Shown: positions 16,972 to 26,138 of the stretch, one piece after another
Numbering within the stretch: the first letter of the stretch is position 1
Layout: each line of letters begins with the position of its first letter
Notes under the pieces: model-generated
The model's input: the letters and a program-made list of their open reading frames with translations, nothing else
Told to the model about the DNA's origin: nothing
Database searches by the model: none
Source: Flavobacteriaceae bacterium
GTDB lineage: Bacteria > Bacteroidota > Bacteroidia > Flavobacteriales > Flavobacteriaceae
Length of the DNA: 35,185 nt
NCBI GenBank assembly: GCA_028825365.1
Contig: JAPKAF010000013.1
Span: forward strand, 1-35,185
Direction of reading: 5' to 3'
Program-made: the position numbers and the translations under genes

Positions 16972-19251
16972 TTAATTTATTTTTCTTGATTCTTTCATTT
17001 GTGCATCTATTACTGCTATAGCTGTCATATTAATAATTTCATCTACGCTGGCGTCTAATTGTAAAATATGCACAGGTTTTTTTAAACCCATCATTATTGG
17101 CCCAATATTATCAGCTTTATTCAATTCTTTCAAAAGTTTATATGTAATATTAGCAGAGTCTAAATTTGGAAAAATCAATGTATTTACTTTTTTAGAGGAT
17201 AGTTTTGAGAATGGGAAAATATCATTTCTCATTTCGTTATTTAATGCGAAATCGGTTTGAAGCTCTCCATCTACTATTAAGTTAGGATAAGATCTGTGTA
17301 AATATTTTACTGCAGTTCTAACTTTAGTTGCTGAGATATCTTTAGAAGACCCGAAATTTGAATACGAGGTCATTGCTATGACAGGCTCAATTCCAAACAT
17401 TTTAACTGTAGTAGCTGTCATTTGGGCAATTTTTGCTAAATCTGCAGCACTTGGATCAATATTAATTGAGGTATCACTCAAAAATAATGGACCTCTTTCT
17501 GTAATTAATAAATTTGTAGTTGCAATTCTAGTAGCACCGTCATCTAGCCCTATTAATTTTAAAATTGGCTTTACAACATTTGGATAGCTTTTTGAATAGC
17601 CCGTAATTAAAGCATCAGCATCTCCTGAATTCACCATCATTGCTCCAAAATAATTTCTCTCTCTCATTAATTTTTTTGATGCTAATAGAGTAAGACCTTT
17701 CCTTTCCTCTTTCTTCCAGTAAATTGAAGCATATTCATCAATCATAGCCTGACTATTTTCTTTAGGATCTATAATCTCAATATCTGCATCAAAATCTAAT
17801 TCTTCCATTAATGAATTAATAGTTTCCTTTCTTCCTAGTAAAATTGGAATTGCAATTCCCTCATCATAAACAAACTGTGCAGCTTTTAATACTGTTAGTT
17901 GATCTGCTTCTGCAAAAACAACTCTTTTAGGGTTGATTTTTGCTCTTCCATGCATTAATCTTACTAATTTGTTGTCTCCTCCAGACCTTTCTATAAGTTC
18001 ATCTTTATATTTAGTCCAGTTTTTTATAGGAAATTGAGCAACTCCACTTTCCATTGCAGCTTTCGCAACTGCTGGAGGAACAACTGAAATTAATCTAGGA
18101 TCAAATGGTTTTGGAATAATATAATCCTTACCAAAAGCTAATCTTGTTTGTTCATAAGCAACATTAACCTGTTCTGGTACTGCCTCTTTAGCTAAACTCG
18201 CTAGAGCAATAACAGCAGCTTTTTTCATTTCTTCATTTATAGTAGTTGCCCTAACATCTAAAGCTCCTCTAAAAATAAATGGAAATCCAAGCACGTTATT
18301 AACTTGATTTGGATTGTCACTTCTCCCAGTAGCCATTATTATATCATCTCTTGTGCTTACAGCTAACTTATAATCAATTTCTGGGTCTGGGTTTGCCATG
18401 GCAAAAACAATGGGATTATCAGCCATTTTTTTTAACATACTTGCCGTCAAAATACCAGATGTAGATAAGCCTATAAAAACATCTGAATCAACAATAGCTT
18501 CTTCTAAAGTTGATATTTTTCTTGATGTAGCAAACTCTGCCTTGCTTATATTTAAATTTTTTCTTTTTTTATTAATAACTCCCTTGCTATCTAGCATAAC
18601 AATATTGTCATTATTAAGACCAAATGATTTATAAAGCTTTGCGCATGATATAGCTGCTGCACCGGCTCCACTAATAACTACCTTAACATCTTCGATTTTT
18701 TTGTCAGCAATTTCTAAAGCATTAATTAAAGCCGCAGCTGAGATAATTGCAGTACCATGTTGATCGTCATGCATTACGGGGATATCTAACTCTTCTTTTA
18801 ATCTTCTTTCAATTTCAAAAGCCTCTGGTGCTTTGATGTCTTCCAAATTAATTCCTCCGAATGTAGGTGCAATATTTTTTACAGTATTGATAAACTCATC
18901 AATATTTTCAGTATCTACTTCGATATCAAAAACATCAATATCTGCAAAAATCTTAAACAATAAAGCCTTTCCTTCCATAACAGGTTTAGAAGCCTCAGCA
19001 CCAATATTTCCCAATCCTAATACTGCAGTACCATTTGTAATTACAGCAACAAGGTTTCCTTTAGAAGTGTATTTATAAGAGTTTGATTTATCTTTTTGAA
19101 TTTCTAAGCAAGGCTCAGCTACTCCTGGAGAATACGCCAAAGAAAGGTCTCTCTGTGTGGCATACTTTTTAGTTGGGACTACTTTTATTTTTCCTGGGGT
19201 TGGTTTAGCATGGTAATCTAACGCTTGCTTTCTTGTAGTTTTTCTTTTCAT
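16972..19251 (-). CDS. maeB: NADP-dependent malic enzyme with C-terminal phosphotransacetylase-like domain
   Basis: Decarboxylates malate to pyruvate with NADP reduction, supplying NADPH and anaplerotic flux. The 759 residues form the usual MaeB fusion. The malic enzyme half (about 1-420) shows catalytic Y40 in AYSPGVAEPC, K95, metal ligands E137-D138 and D162 in NLEDI and HDDQHGT, and the nucleotide-binding VVISGAGAAAI. A phosphate acetyltransferase-like half (about 430-759) includes FAEADQLTVLKAA, MMVNSGDADALITGY and GPIMMGLKKPVHIL. In MaeB proteins this second half is generally regulatory (acetyl-CoA sensing) rather than catalytic. A full promoter-like site lies upstream (19270-19298). maeB heads a run continuing into ruvA and sprA with short gaps. 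Confidence 0.95.
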   Translation of the reverse strand: MKRKTTRKQALDYHAKPTPGKIKVVPTKKYATQRDLSLAYSPGVAEPCLEIQKDKSNSYKYTSKGNLVAVITNGTAVLGLGNIGAEASKPVMEGKALLFKIFADIDVFDIEVDTENIDEFINTVKNIAPTFGGINLEDIKAPEAFEIERRLKEELDIPVMHDDQHGTAIISAAALINALEIADKKIEDVKVVISGAGAAAISCAKLYKSFGLNNDNIVMLDSKGVINKKRKNLNISKAEFATSRKISTLEEAIVDSDVFIGLSTSGILTASMLKKMADNPIVFAMANPDPEIDYKLAVSTRDDIIMATGRSDNPNQVNNVLGFPFIFRGALDVRATTINEEMKKAAVIALASLAKEAVPEQVNVAYEQTRLAFGKDYIIPKPFDPRLISVVPPAVAKAAMESGVAQFPIKNWTKYKDELIERSGGDNKLVRLMHGRAKINPKRVVFAEADQLTVLKAAQFVYDEGIAIPILLGRKETINSLMEELDFDADIEIIDPKENSQAMIDEYASIYWKKEERKGLTLLASKKLMRERNYFGAMMVNSGDADALITGYSKSYPNVVKPILKLIGLDDGATRIATTNLLITERGPLFLSDTSINIDPSAADLAKIAQMTATTVKMFGIEPVIAMTSYSNFGSSKDISATKVRTAVKYLHRSYPNLIVDGELQTDFALNNEMRNDIFPFSKLSSKKVNTLIFPNLDSANITYKLLKELNKADNIGPIMMGLKKPVHILQLDASVDEIINMTAIAVIDAQMKESRKIN

Positions 19252-19269
19252 TGTAAACTTGATGAATTA

Positions 19270-19298
19270 CAAATGTAATATCTTATGATTGAAACCAA
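19270..19298 (-). promoter_or_regulatory. maeB: Bacteroidota-type promoter for maeB-ruvA-sprA
   Basis: On the minus strand TTG (19298-19296, within TTTTGG), an 18-nt spacer and TACATTTG (19277-19270) match the flavobacterial consensus. The -7 box ends 18 nt before the maeB ATG at 19251. It fills the 58-nt gap after queG. Because the downstream genes are tightly packed, it may also drive ruvA, sprA, gcvH, the vanZ-like gene and tonB. Confidence 0.6.
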
Positions 19299-19309
19299 AA
19301 CTTAATAGG

Positions 19310-20236
19310 TTAATGTTTTAAGAAATTTATATTTCTTTTTAAACCTTTAAACTTAGTTCGTTTAACAGCAGACTTTGAGAACACTTTACTAAAGGTTTCT
19401 TGAGTTATTTCATCCCAATCATTCTTAGTCATGGATAGTAAGTCTGGGTTTGGATTGAATAAAGGTTCATTATGAGGCTTAGAGAATTTGTTCCAAGGAC
19501 AAACATCTTGACAAATATCACAGCCAAACATCCAGTCATTAAACATACCCTTCATAGAATTAGGGAGATTGTCTTTTAGTTCTATAGTGAAATATGAAAT
19601 GCACTTACTTCCGTCAACTACATATGGCTCAACTATTGCATCTGTAGGGCAAGCATCTAAACAAGCAGTGCAAGATCCGCAATGATCTGTTTGCGCATGG
19701 TCAGTATCTAAATCAAGATCAATTATTAGCTCAGTAATAAAATAAAATGATCCAACTTTTTTAGTGATTAAATTAGAGTTTTTACCAACCCAGCCTAGTC
19801 CACTTTTTGCAGCCCAAGCTTTTTCTAAAATCGGAGCTGAATCTACAAATGCTCTTCCCGAAACATCTCCAATGTTTTCTTTAATAAAATATAATAATTC
19901 ATTTACTTTTTCTTTTACAACAAAGTGGTAATCGGCACCATAGGCATACTTTGAAATCTTAGGCGACTTATCTTTATTTAAATTTTGATTAGGATAATAG
20001 TTGTATAATAAGGAAACAACACTTTTTGAATCTAAAACTAATTTAGTTGTATCCAATCTTTTGTCGAAATGATTTTCCATGTATTTCATTTCTCCATTCA
20101 TGTTTTTGTTAAGCCACTTTTCTAGCCTAGGAGCTTCTTCCTCTAAAAAATCAGATTTACTTATACCACAAGAAATAAACCCAAGTCGATTTGCTTCAGA
20201 TTTAATTAATTCAGTATATTTTTTTCTTGTAGTCAA
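19310..20236 (-). CDS. queG: Epoxyqueuosine reductase
   Basis: Cobalamin-dependent enzyme that reduces epoxyqueuosine to queuosine in tRNA anticodon loops. The 308-residue protein has the catalytic aspartate region [20 protein letters not shown] (D132). Two ferredoxin-type [4Fe-4S] motifs follow: [12 protein letters not shown] (C186, C189, C192, C196) and [10 protein letters not shown] (C239, C242, C246), with C212 as a further candidate ligand. It lacks the C-terminal HEAT-like extension found in some longer QueG proteins. The start is TTG at 20236. There is an in-frame stop three codons upstream and no ATG, and the N-terminus lines up with the family as I know it. It follows ruvB by 13 nt, with probable co-transcription. 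Confidence 0.93.
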   Translation of the reverse strand: MTTRKKYTELIKSEANRLGFISCGISKSDFLEEEAPRLEKWLNKNMNGEMKYMENHFDKRLDTTKLVLDSKSVVSLLYNYYPNQNLNKDKSPKISKYAYGADYHFVVKEKVNELLYFIKENIGDVSGRAFVDSAPILEKAWAAKSGLGWVGKNSNLITKKVGSFYFITELIIDLDLDTDHAQTDHCGSCTACLDACPTDAIVEPYVVDGSKCISYFTIELKDNLPNSMKGMFNDWMFGCDICQDVCPWNKFSKPHNEPLFNPNPDLLSMTKNDWDEITQETFSKVFSKSAVKRTKFKGLKRNINFLKH

Positions 20237-20249
20237 TTTTATTTATAAA

Positions 20250-21272
20250 TTAAAACAAACCCTTTTGTTTATTTGTTCTAATTTTTCCAAGGTGTTTATA
20301 TGCTATCTCCATAACTTCTCTTCCTCTAGGGGTTCTCATGATAAAACCTTGCTGAATTAAAAAAGGCTCATAAACCTCTTCAATTGTTTCTGCATTTTCT
20401 CCTACAGCGGTGGAGAGGGTATTTAAACCTACAGGGCCTCCATTAAATTTATCAATAATAGTATTAAGAATTTTATTATCCATCTCATCCAACCCGTACT
20501 TATCTACATTCAAGGCCAGCAAGCTACTTTTGGATATATGAATATCTATCTCACCATTTCCTTTGATTTGCGCAAAATCTCTAACTCGTCTTAATAAGGC
20601 ATTTGCAATTCTTGGGGTACCTCTACTTCTACCAGCTATTTCCACAGAAGCCTCATGAGAAATGGGTACATCTAGAATGTCGGCACTTCTTTTGACAATT
20701 GTAGAAAGTACCTCTTTAGTATAGTATTCTAATCGGCTTGTAATCCCAAACCTTGCTCTCATTGGGGCAGTTAATAAACCAGATCTTGTCGTAGCTCCAA
20801 TTAAAGTGAAAGGGTTTAAATTAATCTGAACAGATCTAGCATTGGGACCAGACTCAATCATTATATCAATTTTGTAATCTTCCATAGCAGAATAAAGATA
20901 TTCTTCAACTATGGGGCTGAGTCTATGAATTTCATCTATAAACAAAACATCTCTCTCTTCTAAATTTGTAAGAAGTCCGGCTAAATCACCGGGTTTATCT
21001 AATACTGGTCCAGAAGAAACTTTTATTCCAACTTTTAACTCATTAGCTAAGATATTTGCTAATGTTGTTTTTCCTAATCCTGGAGGACCATGGAATAGCG
21101 TATGATCCAAAGCATCATTTCTTTGATTAGAAGCTTCAATGAAAATTTTTAAATTTTCTAATATTTGATCTTGCCCGGTAAAGTCATCAAAAGATAACGG
21201 TCTTAAATTTTGTTCAAATTCATGTTCGTCAGATGACAAACTTTCTGAAGATGCATCAAGGTTCTCATTCAT
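20250..21272 (-). CDS. ruvB: Holliday junction branch migration ATPase RuvB
   Basis: Hexameric AAA+ motor that drives branch migration with RuvA. The 340 residues contain Walker A GPPGLGKT (62-69), Walker B DEIH (113-116), sensor I GATTRSG (159-165) and the arginine-finger segment MRARFG (171-176). A C-terminal winged-helix domain includes [20 protein letters not shown] and TPRGREVM. The gene starts directly after the terminator of the act-cox operon, so it needs its own promoter; a TATATTTG sits 5 nt before the ATG. queG follows after 13 nt. Confidence 0.97.
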   Translation of the reverse strand: MNENLDASSESLSSDEHEFEQNLRPLSFDDFTGQDQILENLKIFIEASNQRNDALDHTLFHGPPGLGKTTLANILANELKVGIKVSSGPVLDKPGDLAGLLTNLEERDVLFIDEIHRLSPIVEEYLYSAMEDYKIDIMIESGPNARSVQINLNPFTLIGATTRSGLLTAPMRARFGITSRLEYYTKEVLSTIVKRSADILDVPISHEASVEIAGRSRGTPRIANALLRRVRDFAQIKGNGEIDIHISKSSLLALNVDKYGLDEMDNKILNTIIDKFNGGPVGLNTLSTAVGENAETIEEVYEPFLIQQGFIMRTPRGREVMEIAYKHLGKIRTNKQKGLF

Positions 21273-21276
21273 AAAA

Positions 21277-21284
21277 CAAATATA
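21277..21284 (-). promoter_or_regulatory. ruvB: Possible -7 box before ruvB
   Basis: TATATTTG on the minus strand fits the TAnnTTTG element and is 4-5 nt from the ruvB ATG, so initiation here would give an almost leaderless mRNA. No TTG occurs 17-23 nt upstream; that position falls in the terminator hairpin. A chance match in AT-rich DNA is quite possible. Confidence 0.3.
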
Positions 21285-21286
21285 AA

Positions 21287-21320
21287 GAAAAAGCCTTTCG
21301 TTTTAGAAAGGCTTTTTTTT
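21287..21320 (-). terminator. Intrinsic terminator of the act-cox operon
   Basis: A stem with an AAAGCCTTTC arm (21290-21299) pairs with GAAAGGCTTT (21306-21315) around a 6-nt loop (21300-21305), and A/T pairs extend it on both sides. Read on the minus strand, the stem follows the coxA stop (21341) by about 20 nt and ends in a T-rich tail. The T run on the plus strand (21313-21320) makes the hairpin look bidirectional, but nothing on the plus strand reads into it. It separates coxA from ruvB. Confidence 0.88.
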
Positions 21321-21340
21321 AAAATGAAAGTTATTAACTA

Positions 21341-23128
21341 TTAATACTCTATTTCACCTTTTTTCATCGGTATATTTTGTGGCACGAAATCTTCATCATA
21401 ACCTGGCTTACTATAGTCATATGGCCATCTGTATACTTCAGGAATTTGTCCTTGCCAATTTCCATGAATATGCTTCATTGATGCAGTCCACTCTAAAGTG
21501 TTAGATTTCCATGGGTTTTGTGGAGATTTTTTTCCGTAAAACATACTATAAATAAAGTTGTATAGAAACACAATTTGAATTAATCCACCTACAATTGCAA
21601 AACCTGTAATAATTTTGTTTGTATCGGCTAGGTCATCGAATAATGGAAAATTAGAGTTTGTATAATATCTTCTTGGTAATCCAGCCATTCCAATAAAATG
21701 CATTGGGAAAAACACTCCGTAAGCACAAATAGCAGTTACCCAGAAATGTACATAACCCAAGTTTTTATTTAACATTCTGTTAAATAACATTGGGAACCAA
21801 TGATATACACCTGAGAATAATCCGTATAGCGCAGAAATACCCATTACTAAGTGAAAGTGAGCTACCACAAAGTAAGTGTCGTGTAGATTAATATCAAGAG
21901 CACTGTCTCCTAAAATAATCCCCGTCAAACCTCCTGTAATAAAAGTTGACACGAAGCCAATTGAAAATAGCATTGCAGGGTTAAACTGAATATTACCCTT
22001 CCACAGGGTTGTTATATAATTGAAAGCTTTTACCGCCGATGGAATAGCAATTAATAGCGTTGTAAATGTAAATACAGAGCCTAAAAACGGATTCATTCCT
22101 GAAATAAACATATGGTGACCCCAAACAATTGTTGACAAAAATGCAATTGCAAGAATTGATAGTATCATGGCCTTGTAACCGAAAATTGGTTTTCTTGAAT
22201 TTGTAGAAATAACTTCGGAAGCGATTCCCAGAGCTGGCAATAGAACTATATATACCTCAGGGTGACCAAGAAACCAAAATAAATGCTCAAATAAAACTGG
22301 AGACCCACCTTGGTAATGTAAAACTTCTCCCTGAATAAAAATATCTGATAGAAAAAAAGATGTCCCAAAGGATCTATCCATTATAAGTAATAAAGCAGCA
22401 GATAATAATACGGGAAAAGAAATTACTCCAATTATAGCCGTAACAAAAAATGCCCAAATAGTTAATGGCATCCTTGTTAATTTCATCCCCTTGGTTCTTA
22501 AATTTATTACAGTAACTATGTAATTTAGAGAACCCATTAATGAGGAAGCAATAAATATACCCATAGATACTAACCATAGAGTCATTCCTAGACCCGAACC
22601 TCCTTGCGCCAACTCAACAGCACTTAAGGGAGGGTATATTGTCCATCCTGCTGCAGCTGGGCCTGCTTCAACAAATATAGAAGCTACCATGATAACAGTA
22701 GAAAGAAAAAATAACCAAAAAGAAATCATATTTAAAAAACCAGAAGCCATATCTCTTGCTCCTAATTGAAGTGGTATTAATAAATTACTAAAGGTCCCAC
22801 TCAGTCCAGCTGTTAAGACAAAGAAAACCATTATTGTACCGTGCATAGTAACTAGCGCTAAATAAATATCAGCATCCATAACTCCGTCAGGAGCCCATTT
22901 ACCTAGAAAAAATTCAAATATTATATTTGGCTCTTCTGGCCATGCAATTTGTAGTCTCATTAAAAGAGACATTAGTATTCCTATGACACCCATAAATAGT
23001 ACACCAGTAATTAAATACTGCTTAGCAATCATTTTATGGTCTTGACTAAATATGTATTTAGTTATAAACGTTTCTTTATGATGATGTCCGTGATCTTCAG
23101 TTGGATCAAATTCTATATATTCTGACAT
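21341..23128 (-). CDS. ctaD: Cytochrome c oxidase subunit I
   Basis: Catalytic subunit reducing O2 to water and pumping protons. The 595-residue protein has about 12-13 helices and all metal ligands. These are H96 and H426 for the low-spin haem, H424 for the high-spin haem, and H289, H338 and H339 for CuB. Y293 in GHPEVY forms the usual His-Tyr cross-link. E291 in the same motif marks the A1 subtype rather than the A2 YSHPxV form. D126 in ARDMA fits the D-channel entrance and K313 in SRKPIFGY the K-channel lysine, both by alignment from memory. It starts 10 nt after coxB and is the last gene before the terminator. The N-terminal HGHHH segment (13-17) is unusual but not diagnostic. Confidence 0.96.
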   Translation of the reverse strand: MSEYIEFDPTEDHGHHHKETFITKYIFSQDHKMIAKQYLITGVLFMGVIGILMSLLMRLQIAWPEEPNIIFEFFLGKWAPDGVMDADIYLALVTMHGTIMVFFVLTAGLSGTFSNLLIPLQLGARDMASGFLNMISFWLFFLSTVIMVASIFVEAGPAAAGWTIYPPLSAVELAQGGSGLGMTLWLVSMGIFIASSLMGSLNYIVTVINLRTKGMKLTRMPLTIWAFFVTAIIGVISFPVLLSAALLLIMDRSFGTSFFLSDIFIQGEVLHYQGGSPVLFEHLFWFLGHPEVYIVLLPALGIASEVISTNSRKPIFGYKAMILSILAIAFLSTIVWGHHMFISGMNPFLGSVFTFTTLLIAIPSAVKAFNYITTLWKGNIQFNPAMLFSIGFVSTFITGGLTGIILGDSALDINLHDTYFVVAHFHLVMGISALYGLFSGVYHWFPMLFNRMLNKNLGYVHFWVTAICAYGVFFPMHFIGMAGLPRRYYTNSNFPLFDDLADTNKIITGFAIVGGLIQIVFLYNFIYSMFYGKKSPQNPWKSNTLEWTASMKHIHGNWQGQIPEVYRWPYDYSKPGYDEDFVPQNIPMKKGEIEY

Positions 23129-23138
23129 ATTATAAATA

Positions 23139-24221
23139 TTATTTTTGAGCTATTAATGAATTTTCAAACTTAGTTTGTTGGTTTATCCAATTATCGAATT
23201 CTTCTTGAGTTTCAACGATAATTTTCATTTGCATATTATAATGTGACTTACCGCAAATTTTATTACATAACAGTAAATAATCAAATTCATAAGGGTCTAA
23301 AGCTTCTTCACCTTTTTCCTGAAGATCCTTACTTTTTTCAACTCTTATGTTGTTAATATTCAATATTTTTTCAACCATTTTTGGTGTTTTCCTCATGTCT
23401 ATTGTTGTAACACTTGGAGTAAAACCAAACTGGGTAATCATACCTGGAACACAGTTCATTTGAGCTCTAAAGTGAGGCATATATGCAGAATGTAAAACAT
23501 CCTGAGATCGCATTTTGAATAAGACAGGTTTACCTACGGGTAAATGAAGTTCCGTAGTGATAACATCATCTTGTGCGTTTGGATCAAATTCATCAAGACC
23601 TAATATATTAGCTCTATCAATATCAATTAACCTAACATTAGATTTACCAAGAGCATTGTCTTCACCAGAATATCTAGCTTTCCAATTAAATTGTTGAGCA
23701 TATAATTCAATAACCATTGGATCCTCATCTTGATCAACGTTCATTATTTCAGACCAAGTAACTAGACCATAAGTAATTAAGACAGTAAGAACTATCGCAG
23801 GAATGATAGTCCACAAGAACTCTAGTTTGTGATTGTCAGAATAAAATAAAGCTTTATTACCTTTTTGACCCTTGTATTTATAGGCAAAATAATATAAGAA
23901 AAATTGTGTGACAGTTTGAACAATGAATATAAGGACCATTGATACCATCATAAGGTTATCAATCTTGGAACCATGTTCTGATGCTGCATTTGACATCAGC
24001 GGGAAATCACCATATCTAATAAAACAGACTATTGTAATAACATAGATAAATACTAGAAAACCTAACATTAGGTTACCGTTTATTCTATTATCCTCATCAT
24101 TAGCGATTTCTGAGTTATCTATAACAACAGTGCTTACTTGAGTCAGATCATATATTTTAACTATCTGCCAGATAGCTATTACGATAAATAATAAAATTAA
24201 AATTGTCAAAAAAGTATTCAT
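23139..24221 (-). CDS. ctaC: Cytochrome c oxidase subunit II
   Basis: Carries the CuA centre that accepts electrons from cytochrome c or directly from complex III. The 360-residue protein has CuA ligands H244 (DVLHSAY), C319, C323, H327 and M330 in CNKICGKSHYNM, and the electron-entry aromatic patch around W180 (QFNWKARY). The position normally Glu in CSELC, which binds the Mg ion, is K321. Four hydrophobic segments are visible (about 3-20, 50-68, 90-114, 133-156), two more than the classical subunit. There is no C-terminal cytochrome c domain, so it is not a caa3 fusion; electrons must come from ActE, ActA or another carrier. It follows actF by 17 nt. Confidence 0.94.
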   Translation of the reverse strand: MNTFLTILILLFIVIAIWQIVKIYDLTQVSTVVIDNSEIANDEDNRINGNLMLGFLVFIYVITIVCFIRYGDFPLMSNAASEHGSKIDNLMMVSMVLIFIVQTVTQFFLYYFAYKYKGQKGNKALFYSDNHKLEFLWTIIPAIVLTVLITYGLVTWSEIMNVDQDEDPMVIELYAQQFNWKARYSGEDNALGKSNVRLIDIDRANILGLDEFDPNAQDDVITTELHLPVGKPVLFKMRSQDVLHSAYMPHFRAQMNCVPGMITQFGFTPSVTTIDMRKTPKMVEKILNINNIRVEKSKDLQEKGEEALDPYEFDYLLLCNKICGKSHYNMQMKIIVETQEEFDNWINQQTKFENSLIAQK

Positions 24222-24238
24222 TTATATATACTTAAATA

Positions 24239-25558
24239 TTAGTAATGAAAGTTTTCACTTTCTTTTATGTACGGGTTTCCTTTAGCTAACAGTGGTGCTT
24301 TTGATAATGAATAAAAAACTATTAACATGAATAAACCTGAAAATAAAGCCAAAGCACTTATTTCTGGTAAACCAAAGAACCATCTGTCGACTACTGTTGC
24401 AGGCATGATCATAACAAAAATGTCCACATAGTGTCCGATTAATATAACAACTCCAGCCATCACAATAAACCATGGAAGTCGTTTGTAATCACTATTAATT
24501 AAAACTAAAAATGGAAAAATGAAATTCATTACAATCATTCCGAAAAATGGAATTGTATAATGCTCTATCCTAGTCACATAATAGGTAACTTCTTCGGGGA
24601 TATTTGCATACCATATTAACATAAACTGAGAAAACCATAAGTACGTCCAAAACACACTAAAACCAAACATGAATTTAGCTAAATCGTGTAAGTGACTATC
24701 ATTAACAAAATCAAGTAGACCTTTAGATTTTAAATAGATAGTAATTAATGCTATAACAGTGATACCACTTACAATCATACTGGCGAATAGGTACCATCCA
24801 AACAAAGTACTAAACCAGTGTGGATCAACACTCATAATCCAGTCCCAAGACATCATAGATTCTGTATAAATGAAAAACACCAAGAACACAGCTGAAATTC
24901 TAAAGTTTAATTTAAAATATTTATTACCACTATTATTATCTTGAGCCAACGAAAATTTTCTAGAAAAATATCTATATAAACACCAACCTCCAATAAAGAT
25001 TAAAGCTCTAATGATAAACCAAGGTTTATTTAACCAGCTAGATTTACCTTGAATTAATTCATCATGAGCAACAACCTCTGGATCCATCCAAATAAAAATA
25101 TGCTTATCCCCTATAACTGCAATAGCTAAAACAATTAGTGCTCCAGGTAATAAATAGTAAGTAATCGCTTCCATAACCCTGTATAAAACAGGTGACCAAC
25201 CAGCCTGTGATGCATATTGTATAGCATAAAAAGCAAGTACCCCTAGAGAAATCATCATAAAGAAAAAAGCAGCAACATATAAAGCAGCATAAGGTCTATT
25301 ATGGATTTGATGCATTACATGTTCCGCATGCTTATCTTCGTTTGCATCATGTGATAAATCACCATGGTTATTGCTAACTGATTCAACTTCATGATCAACA
25401 GATTCATGAGAACCACCATGAGATGATTCATCTGCTAAAATTTCCTTAACTTCTTCTAAAGATTTATGTGAATTGACATAACTATAACCCCAACCCAAAG
25501 CCCCTAATACTATAAGAGTAATAGAAAATATTTTTAATCTGTTTGAAATAGTATACAT
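24239..25558 (-). CDS. actF: Alternative complex III subunit ActF
   Basis: Integral membrane subunit of the quinol:electron-acceptor oxidoreductase ACIII, related to ActC/NrfD proteins and thought to take part in quinol-linked charge movement. The 439-residue protein has about ten transmembrane helices. After the first helix is a soluble loop (about 40-85) unusually rich in His, Glu and Asp (SSHGGSHESVDHEVE, HDANEDKHAEHVMHQIH). The motif RPYAALYVAAFFFMMISLGV opens the second helix. It lies between actE (18 nt) and coxB (17 nt), the standard ACIII-oxidase order. Confidence 0.88.
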   Translation of the reverse strand: MYTISNRLKIFSITLIVLGALGWGYSYVNSHKSLEEVKEILADESSHGGSHESVDHEVESVSNNHGDLSHDANEDKHAEHVMHQIHNRPYAALYVAAFFFMMISLGVLAFYAIQYASQAGWSPVLYRVMEAITYYLLPGALIVLAIAVIGDKHIFIWMDPEVVAHDELIQGKSSWLNKPWFIIRALIFIGGWCLYRYFSRKFSLAQDNNSGNKYFKLNFRISAVFLVFFIYTESMMSWDWIMSVDPHWFSTLFGWYLFASMIVSGITVIALITIYLKSKGLLDFVNDSHLHDLAKFMFGFSVFWTYLWFSQFMLIWYANIPEEVTYYVTRIEHYTIPFFGMIVMNFIFPFLVLINSDYKRLPWFIVMAGVVILIGHYVDIFVMIMPATVVDRWFFGLPEISALALFSGLFMLIVFYSLSKAPLLAKGNPYIKESENFHY

Positions 25559-25576
25559 TTTTTCTAAGCCTTTATT

Positions 25577-26134
25577 TTAATTTTCTAAATCTGATTTTAA
25601 TTTCAACACGTAATGTGTTACCAACCATCTTTCTTCATCGTTCAATTGATTCGCATAAGAACCCATAGAGTTTTTACCAAAATAAATTGTATGGTATATA
25701 CTACCTTCATTAATAGATCTACCTACATCTGAATAACTTGGGATTCCTAATATTTTTTCTCTTTTCATTAAAATACCTTGACCGTCCCCTTTGTTTCCAT
25801 GACAAACAGCACAATATATATTATATAATTCTTTTCCCTTTTTCATATCAACTTCTAGTATTGAAAATGGATTTTTTAAATTGCTTTTAGCTAGATCATA
25901 TCCAGCCGTATTATTCTCATATTCAAATAGAGAATGACCTCTTGCAATAGTTCCAACAGGTGGAATCAAAGCAGAGTTTCCTTTTTCAAATATATCATAC
26001 TCTCCATAAGTATCATAAGGGATTGACCTATACATGTTAGGCATATATTCATAATTAGGAGTACCCTTAGAGTTACAAGAGTTTAGTATCCCTATAACTG
26101 AAGTAAGTATTAATATTTTAAATATATTTCGCAT
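25577..26134 (-). CDS. actE: Alternative complex III monohaem cytochrome subunit ActE
   Basis: Mono-haem cytochrome c lipoprotein of ACIII, probably the exit point for electrons towards the oxidase. Starting at ATG 26134 the protein has 185 residues, a lipoprotein signal ending ILNSC (C20) and one haem site CAVCH (C108, C111, H112). A later methionine in FGKNSMGSYANQL is the likely distal ligand. An earlier TTG (26158) in frame would overlap actD by 20 nt and put eight extra residues before the signal peptide, so ATG 26134, 4 nt after the actD stop, is preferred. CxxCH spacing and cluster position support the assignment. Confidence 0.9.
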   Translation of the reverse strand: MRNIFKILILTSVIGILNSCNSKGTPNYEYMPNMYRSIPYDTYGEYDIFEKGNSALIPPVGTIARGHSLFEYENNTAGYDLAKSNLKNPFSILEVDMKKGKELYNIYCAVCHGNKGDGQGILMKREKILGIPSYSDVGRSINEGSIYHTIYFGKNSMGSYANQLNDEERWLVTHYVLKLKSDLEN

Positions 26135-26138
26135 AATA

